DNA of 12,358 nt from Glomus cerebriforme. Its lineage: Eukaryota > Glomeromycota > Glomeromycetes > Glomerales > Glomeraceae. A program made the translations under genes and the position numbers. The DNA is taken from NCBI GenBank assembly GCA_003550305.1, contig QKYT01000455.1, positions 33,376 to 45,733 of the forward strand, given 5' to 3'. Positions 6,843 through 12,358 of this stretch are shown here, piece after piece; within the stretch, counting starts at the first letter, position 1, and the number at the start of each line of letters is the position of its first letter. The notes under the pieces are model-generated. The model had not been told where the DNA came from, searched no databases, and worked only from the letters and a program-made list of their open reading frames with translations.

Positions 6843-7688
6843 ATATCAATATTAAACTATTTCTAATGTTTATCAAAAATGCTAATACATTTTTTTTTAA
6901 AATCTGAATTCAAAAAATTTGGAAGTTATTTAATAGCAACTGCCATTTTAATTAATTTTACAGAAATTAATGCTATATTGCTTGATTTAACTTCAATAGC
7001 TAAACTGCACTTTTAGCAAATACAAAAATTGCTCAAAGTTACTTCAAATCTTAAAAAAATTAGTAATTTCTAAGAAGATTTTTATATATGCATTAAAAAA
7101 AATTTTAGGTTAAGTTTCAAGAACCTAATAATTATAATAAATTGTATAAAATATTAATTATAGTTTTATTTCTGAATATATAATAATAATTTACATGTTT
7201 AAGACTATTTTCCAAATAAATAATTGAATCACAGCAATCCCATGCTGTGAATTATCTTGTTTTTACTGATATTTTTAAATCTTCACTTACTGTTAAAGTT
7301 TAAATAATATTATTTTCAAGGGTTATATTCATATGAAATGATGTTTTAAAAAAGTTATGATAGTTTAACATTTTTTAAAAGTATTTTTTGCAAAATCCAA
7401 TTTAACAATATCAGTTGATTGTTATAAGGTTTAAATAGTGTATTATACAGTGAATAGTTAATACATTAGAGTATTTTTCAGAGATTAGCTACCTTACCAT
7501 CTGCATAGCTGATAACATCTAATATTATAACTACAAATTTTTTTGGCCCAATTAAAGTCAAAGCTTTTTCAATTTTAGCAGCATTAAAGGATTTAGTATA
7601 AGCATTATTTGATTCATCTTTTATACTATAAATATATTATTTTTTATCTGAAGTAATTATTTAGGTATAAATAAATTTTTTAGACCAT

Positions 7689-7781
7689 CTATCAATAATT
7701 ATATCAAAATTAAGATATTAATATTAAATCAGTTATTTTAATTGTATAAAAAAAAAATAATATTTTAAATATATTAATTAC
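7689..7781 (-). other. Possible intron in the hAT transposase relic (93 nt)
   Basis: Minus-strand GTAATT at 7781 and a TTGATAG acceptor at 7689 bracket a T-rich, stop-filled stretch between the N-terminal third and the segment RWSKKFIYT. It is the only plausible way to bring these parts together, but the join is not diagnostic. Confidence 0.35.
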
Positions 7782-8301
7782 CAATATTAAATTTTTTCAT
7801 ATTTGAATTTGTTTTAAAACTAGAGTAATCTCTTTATTTAAAATTGTTGTTGAAAGAACATCTCTTTTGAAAGAATTATAACCAAAACAAAGACTCTAAA
7901 TCAAATTCACAAAATAAGAATGGTTAATAGTTAAGAATAAAATACCACAATAAACAAAAAATTGAATTAATGATTGATCAATTTTATTTTTTCTATCAAT
8001 GTCAATTTCAGTTAATGAATCTATATCTACTTTTTGTTTTTTATTTATAGATGTATTTTCTATTACCAACATCTCCATATATTCTATTTTAACAGAAAGT
8101 GATGTTTTATGCTAAATGTACTTTTAAAACTTCTGGTTTTCCTTTAGACTATGACTGCATGCAATATTGATACTTAGCTGAATAGTATTTACTATCCAAT
8201 GAATTTTTAATAAAATAATTTCAGACATGTAATTCTTTATGTCTTCTTCTGATATCTTTAATACTTAGATTATTAAGTAAATCTGAAATTGTTAAACTCA
8301 T

Positions 8302-8912
8302 TTGTATAATAACAAAAAAAAAAAATAGTTCAAAATTTTTTAATGTATTTAATATAATTTAAAAAAGATGATTAAAGTTACACCAATTTATTAAATCTAT
8401 GTAATACAAATTTAACAAAAATTTAATGATTAAAATTAATCAACTATTCATTCTAAACAATAAAAAAATATGATATAAAATTTAAATAATTAGTAAAGAA
8501 TTTAATTATTAAATAGATTATATATAAAAATAAAAAAAAAACATTTATATTTACCTTAAATTTAAGTAAAATCAGAAACCTGTTTAGATTTAACTATCTG
8601 AATATTTCAATAAAATCTGGATATTATCTGAATATCCATAAAAAAAATTTATTTTAAAAGCAAAAAACTTTGATAAAGTTTTTTATAGTAAATGAACTAT
8701 TACTTAAAAGACAATTTAATATTTAAATTTGCTTCAAATGTGATTATAATTAATAATAAATGTTCACATTTCATGTTTTATTATTTCAAACTTTAAAATA
8801 ATAAAATTTCTAAATTGCAATTATATTTTAATTTATTATCAAAAAATGGTCATACAAATTTAATCAGATGCTGAAACTGATTTATTTGTTTTAGAAAAAA
8901 GGAGATAGAAAT
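8302..8912. other. AT-rich 5' flank of the hAT relic
   Basis: This stretch lies upstream of the transposase ATG on the minus strand. Near 8612-8640 it holds TCTGGATATTATCTGAATATCC-type alternating repeats that could be subterminal sites of the old hAT element. No gene is visible on either strand, and I found no clear terminal inverted repeat. Confidence 0.35.
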
Positions 8913-9145
8913 GTTGTAGCCCAAATACTACTATGTTCCAAATCAAACTTGGAAATACCTTATATCCAAAACTTGATCATGTCCCAAACTAACCCAGTCT
9001 TAAATGGTAGTTTGAGACGTCTTTAACATTTAAAATTTACTAGTTTTGTTTGGGATATGGTTAAGTTTCAGACATAGGATTGTCCCAAGTTTGATTTGGG
9101 ATATCCCAAGTCAGATTCGGAACATGGTTACATTTGGGCTACAAC
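8913..9145. mobile_element. 233-bp MITE with 41-bp terminal inverted repeats
   Basis: The left end GTTGTAGCCCAAAT is matched exactly by the reverse complement of the right end. The inverted similarity continues through ATGTTCC and an ACTTGG box, about 34 of 41 positions in all. AGAAAT flanks both sides (8907-8912 and 9146-9151). If the ends are taken as TGTTG/CAACA, the duplication is the 4-bp GAAA. The inner part repeats CCCAAGTTTGATTTGGGA-like boxes in both orientations, so a single strand would fold almost completely. There is no coding capacity. The superfamily is not decided by the duplication length. Confidence 0.8.
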
Positions 9146-9359
9146 AGAAATATCAGTTTATCAGAGAATTTGTTTAACTATAAGTTTAACTGCTTATTGA
9201 ACATCAATAATAATTTAGAAAAAAAAAGTTATTCTATAATCACTTGGATAAATATATTATTAAATTATTAAGCTGATTTCAGAATGCTCATTTATGCTTA
9301 TTCAGGCACATATATTAGATTTTATCTAGATTTACAAAGAATTCTGACAAATAGAAGTA
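9146..9359. other. AT-rich spacer between two small elements
   Basis: I see no gene, RNA or repeat structure beyond ordinary A/T runs in this stretch. Confidence 0.4.
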
Positions 9360-9924
9360 TAGTGGACAAAAAAAGTCTTTAAAATAATTTTTCCAGTCAG
9401 TATTTATCTAATAAATGACCTATAATCTATTAAAACAATATAAGATTTATATGAAAACGGGTCTGAAAAATATTTTTGTCTTAATACACAATATGGTTTT
9501 TCTTAATAAAATTTTGTGTTATAATACTTTAAATTCAATCAATTGAAAATTTCATGATTTTTTAAGTTTTTCAAATTTTTGCTTTATTTTTATCATTAAT
9601 ATTATATGAAAATTTTATCAAGTATACTTTATGATTCAACAAATAAAATAAAAAAAAAATTATTAAATTTGGTTAGATATTTACCATGAAACTGCTTTTT
9701 AAAGTTGCTCAATTAGTCAAAAATTGGCTACTTATTTTTTTTAAATAATTTTTTGGGCGACTTAAATTTTAATAGATGAAAAGCATGTGATTTATTACTA
9801 ATATGCTTTTGATATCTAATTTTTCACATTATAAAGGATATATCTGCAAATTTTCATGTGCCACTGACACTTATTGTTGCATAATAAATAAAAATATTTT
9901 TCTGAAACCTTTTTTCGTCTACTG
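9360..9924. mobile_element. Tc1/mariner-like remnant (565 bp)
   Basis: The ends read TAGTGGACAAAAAAAG from the left and CAGTAGACGAAAAAAG from the right on the opposite strand, 13 of 16 identical. TA flanks both sides (9358-9359, 9925-9926), the target site of Tc1/mariner elements, whose ends typically start CAGT. The following 20 bases remain similar and A/T-rich. No transposase piece is recognised inside, so this is a deletion derivative or a MITE of that superfamily. Confidence 0.55.
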
Positions 9925-10117
9925 TATATTTGAAAAACCTTAAATATATATATATGTGAGTAGATTTATAAACCCAATCATAAAAAAAGCCTTCATTGCA
10001 ATAATAATAACTCATCTTTATCAAAATTCTTATAGGTTAAATTCTAAATAATAATAATAATCTTACAATATTTAATTTTTTTAAAAGAATAACAATTGTT
10101 TGAAAAAATTTAAGAAA
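9925..10117. other. AT-rich spacer before the second LTR
   Basis: Simple TATATA and AATAATAAT tracts only. I see no gene or structured element. Confidence 0.4.
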
Positions 10118-10286
10118 ATATTGTTAAAAAATAAAAATTACATGAGTTGTATATTATGTGATATCACATGTTTAGTCACAAAAATCATAATAGTTAGATT
10201 AGTTTAATTATTTATGATTATTAAATTTGTAAATTTATTTTACTAGTTATATTAATTATATTTATTATATTTGTTATATTTATTAT

Positions 10287-10668
10287 GTTAGGCGTTAGGT
10301 TTTGACGACCTGTCACCACGACCCCTATAATTCCGGCCAAAATTAAGTGATTGGCAAAAAATTATCCTTTTTGGAATTTTGTGTAATGCAAAACTTCGAT
10401 TTTCGAGAGAAATAAAATTGCTTTTTTTGGATTATATAACGTTACATATATTCCAAATAAGGAAATTCCAGCTGGTATTATAAAATTTGCTAAAATTAGT
10501 GGTATGACGAATAACATGTAACAAATAGGCTTTTTTATACTGAAAAAATTCTATCTCTAAAATAAATAGTAAAAATAGAAAACTAGAAATGTGACACAGA
10601 GATGACAAATTATTTGTATGTGATAAGGGATTACCATGGCGACTGGATCGCCAATTCCTTTTTTTCTA
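10287..10668. mobile_element. 382-bp insert of unknown class in LTR copy B
   Basis: TTATATTTATTAT occurs on both sides (10274-10286 and 10669-10681), while copy A has one uninterrupted tract at the matching place. The insert is less AT-rich at its ends: GTTAGGCGTTAGGTTTTGACGACC at the left and a perfect 6-bp-arm hairpin TGGCGA-CTGGA-TCGCCA (10637-10653) followed by CCTTTTTTTC at the right. There are no inverted ends. Thirteen-base duplication, a terminal hairpin and a T run would suit a SINE-like retroposon, but no convincing A and B boxes are seen. The duplication lies in low-complexity DNA, which weakens it. Confidence 0.55.
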
Positions 10669-11034
10669 TTATATTTATTATATTTATTTTACTAATATTT
10701 GTATAATGAAGTATTCTTATAAAAAGGAGAGATTTTGGATATAAGTTAGAATTTTAGTCTATTACAGAATCCTGAACAATATATGAATAGGTAGAATTTG
10801 AGTTTACTTATTAAACATAGAAAATTTTTACCTCTAGTGAGATTTTTTTTTTACTTATTTAAAGGGTTAAATTTAAAATAGTCAGTATTTTATATGCGTA
10901 GTAGGACATATAAATTTTACTCAATAATATGTTTGCATAGCAAAAACTTATTTTGGAATATATGGAATATGTTGTATGATGTCAAATATTTTAAAAATAT
11001 ATCCCTTAAAATTAAAGACATGTAAACAAAATTA

Positions 11035-11170
11035 ACATGTAAATTTAATATGTGATGGTGTAACAAAATCTAATCTATTTTTATACATGATAGTGTAACA
11101 AAAATTACTCTATTTTTATATGTGATTGTGCAATGAAATTATACATGATCGCATAACAAACTTTTACATG
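11035..11170 (+). repeat. Short tandem repeat inside the 988-bp insert
   Basis: A unit close to TATTTTTATACATGATnGTGTAACAAAA repeats about four times with decay: TATGTGATGGTGTAACAAAA, ACATGATAGTGTAACAAAA, ATGTGATTGTGCAATGAAA and ACATGATCGCATAACAAA. Spacing runs from about 33 to 50 bases. Confidence 0.55.
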
Positions 11171-11385
11171 ACAAAGTCTAAAATGTATATACATTCACGT
11201 AATACCAAAAATTATATATAGGTTGAAAACAAGAGGATGGGAGGGAGAGAAAATAAGTGTTTTTTTTTCCAAATTTTTGTTTTTACAATACCAATTTTGC
11301 ATTAATCATTAAAAGTTGCATCTATTTTACTTAGTAACTTTTTTACAATTTTTGATATTTTTTTATAGTAAAATTTGACATTTTT

Positions 11386-11651
11386 TAACTGTTTTATACT
11401 TTTAAAATTTGAATATTATATTTTAATTAATCTCAAAAAATAGGTTATGAATGCCAATTTTGAGTTTAATATAAAGAAACTGCTAAAATGCAAAATTGGA
11501 CAGAATATAAAAGTTAATCGTGAGTTTTAACTATCTGTTATATACTTTAAAATTTGAGTATTACATGTAATTTTATTTGCTTTACAACTTTTATTTAATC
11601 TCAAAAAGTAGATTTTGAATGCCAATTTTGAGTTTAATATGAAGAAACTAC
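11386..11651 (+). repeat. Imperfect direct duplication inside the 988-bp insert
   Basis: Copy one (11386-11482) and copy two (11528-11651) share TAACT, a CTTTTAAAATTTGAgTATTA-like start, TTTAATCTCAAAAAGTAG and GAATGCCAATTTTGAGTTTAATAT. Copy two has an extra 20 to 25 bases in the middle. CCAATTTTGCATT at 11291-11303 is also exactly inverted at 11487-11499. Confidence 0.6.
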
Positions 11652-11996
11652 AAATTTTACTTAATATATATAAGTCACAAAACAGTTTGCTTAGCAGAGC
11701 TAGTAAATTTTGAAATTTTCATCTGACTTATACATAGATTGTTTGGGGTCCTTCTATTATTATAATAACTCAAGTTATTTAGAGTTATTTTTGTGAATAA
11801 AGTGATTAATTCTAAAATCTAATTGATACACCCACAAATTTTTCTTAATAAAAACTATATTTTATTACCATAAAACTATCTTAAAAGTATTCTTAATTTT
11901 GGCCTTCAGAATTATAAAAGTTATAAAATTAGGATAAACTCTTGTTAACTTGGATTACATGTAAAGTTTCAGTCCTTTGCATTTGCCAAGATAACA

Positions 11997-12358
11997 ATAT
12001 ATATAACAAATTAGATTCAAAAAAAAAGATTCTGAACTTTACAACAATTATGAGAATTTATTACAAAATGATATCAGTCGACGGATATTTCATTTCACGT
12101 GTCGATCACTAATTAAAAATTGATCGACAAATAAATTACTTAATATTCATGTTTAATGCAATGTGATTTTTTTTTACACAACGTGACCAAACTTCAACGA
12201 ACTTTTTTTTTTATATTTTCGTCTACATATTTAAATGTTTTTTTTTCACAATGCAATATGTTTACAAAAAACTTTCCTATAGCCAAAGATCTTCTATTTT
12301 TTGACTAAAGCCCTCAGATGCAACCCTTAAACAAACGTTAAACATTATTTTAAATTAC
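11997..12358. other. Right edge without a recognised gene
   Basis: T-rich non-coding sequence on the plus strand. A perfect inverted repeat with 8-bp arms and a 12-nt loop (GTCGATCA at 12101-12108, TGATCGAC at 12121-12128) overlaps a CACGTG E-box (12096-12101). This could be the promoter side of a gene beyond the window, but no start codon context supports it. Confidence 0.35.

Larger units (their letters stand above)
4206..8301 (-). pseudogene. Decayed hAT transposase gene, split by a later insertion
   Basis: The minus strand carries successive pieces of a hAT-superfamily transposase in the expected order. From an ATG at 8301 come a BED-finger-like patch (SAKYQYC ... SKGKPEVLKVHLA), then IDQSLIQFFVYCGILF (about 7970-7920), and RWSKKFIYT with IEKALTLIGPKKFVVIILD (about 7690-7510, DDE region). 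FTAWDCCDSIIYLENSLKHV (about 7250-7190) and IKMAVAIK with LPNFLNSDFKKKC (about 6960-6870) follow. After a 1.95-kb insertion come YLVAFFLHPKY (about 4887-4852), FRQMALTAMKIWLKFGGD, DIPELWWL, and the dimerisation motif ELAIKLFAISPYQAVCEHVF (about 4565-4500). The tail ends at TAA 4206-4208. Many stops and frameshifts make it inactive. The protein would cut and paste DNA in the nucleus using the DDE core and the C-terminal dimerisation domain. No terminal repeats of this element were found. An ATG-started 60-codon piece survives at 8078-7896. Confidence 0.85.
10765..11752. mobile_element. 988-bp non-coding insert in LTR copy B
   Basis: TCTATTA lies on both sides (10758-10764 and 11753-11759), and copy A has TTTATTA uninterrupted at the matching point (5880-5886). 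The ends form an imperfect inverted repeat: AGAATCCTGAACAAT at the left against AGGACCCCAAACAAT from the right on the opposite strand, 11 of 15 identical. No coding sequence is visible. The inside is itself repetitive. A DNA transposon derivative is likely; the superfamily is unclear. Confidence 0.55.
10122..11996 (+). mobile_element. Solo LTR, copy B, broken by two insertions
   Basis: It starts TGTTAAAAAATAAAAAT and ends GATAACA, like copy A at 5612-6137, and is bounded by ATAT on both sides (10118-10121 and 11997-12000). The LTR part lies at 10122-10286, 10669-10764 and 11753-11996, about 485 bp in total once the duplicated target bases are counted once. TATAAAAAG is kept at 10718-10726. 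The poly(A) signal has become GATAAA near 11934. It carries more substitutions and small deletions relative to copy A. In place of the long palindrome of copy A it has ATGTGATATCACAT (10156-10169). Confidence 0.7.

Noticed and set aside
6722..6907. 61-codon frame on the plus strand
   Set aside because: Reads through AGATCAG-type subterminal repeats and across the insertion boundary; not a gene.
10287..10668. tRNA or other Pol III gene in the 382-bp insert
   Set aside because: No cloverleaf and no convincing A or B box; only the terminal T run fits.
5612..11996. The two LTR copies as the ends of one 6.4-kb retrotransposon
   Set aside because: Each copy has its own 4-bp flanking repeat (ATAC and ATAT), the outer flanks do not match, and the sequence between is hAT, MITE and Tc1-like DNA.

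Overview
The window looks like nuclear DNA of an arbuscular mycorrhizal fungus (Glomeromycotina, most likely Rhizophagus or a close relative). The reasons are extreme A+T content, GT-AG introns of about 66-75 nt, AATAAA signals close behind stop codons, a nuclease-like/protein-kinase fusion of a type I associate with these fungi, and heavy nested transposon decay. The assignment rests on recalled family resemblance, not on a search.

Left part (1-3460) is genic, all on the plus strand. At about 686-1126 lies the 3' exon of an unrecognised-function protein with a PD-(D/E)XK-like look, followed by a poly(A) signal at 1195. A T-rich degenerate repeat (1235-1400) and a short Lys/Arg-rich open stretch (1591-1737) follow. 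A promoter-like stretch (1783-1918) leads into a second gene at 1959. This gene once coded for an N-terminal PD-(D/E)XK nuclease-like domain, an Asp/Ser-rich linker and a small protein kinase domain. It is now a pseudogene: a one-base loss in a GAT run near 2687, stops at 2864 and 2927, a damaged intron donor at 3018 and possibly another frameshift near 3391.

Right part (3461-12358) has no intact gene and is a stack of dead mobile elements. The backbone of 4206-8301 is a minus-strand hAT transposase gene with BED-finger-like, DDE-region and C-terminal dimerisation segments, full of stops but with recognisable introns. A 1.95 kb hAT-type element (4888-6834, 8-bp target duplication, YARNG ends) split this gene inside a conserved motif. 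That element was then hit by an LTR retrotransposon, leaving a 526-bp solo LTR (5612-6137, 4-bp duplication). Further right are a 233-bp MITE (8913-9145), a 565-bp Tc1/mariner-like remnant (9360-9924) and a second solo LTR of the same family (10122-11996). The second LTR was itself broken by a 382-bp insert (10287-10668) and a 988-bp insert (10765-11752). The intact first LTR serves as the empty-site reference for both.

Nothing here forms a working multi-gene system. The value of the window is in the two neighbouring nuclease-like genes, one fused to a kinase, and in a readable layering order of at least seven transposon events.
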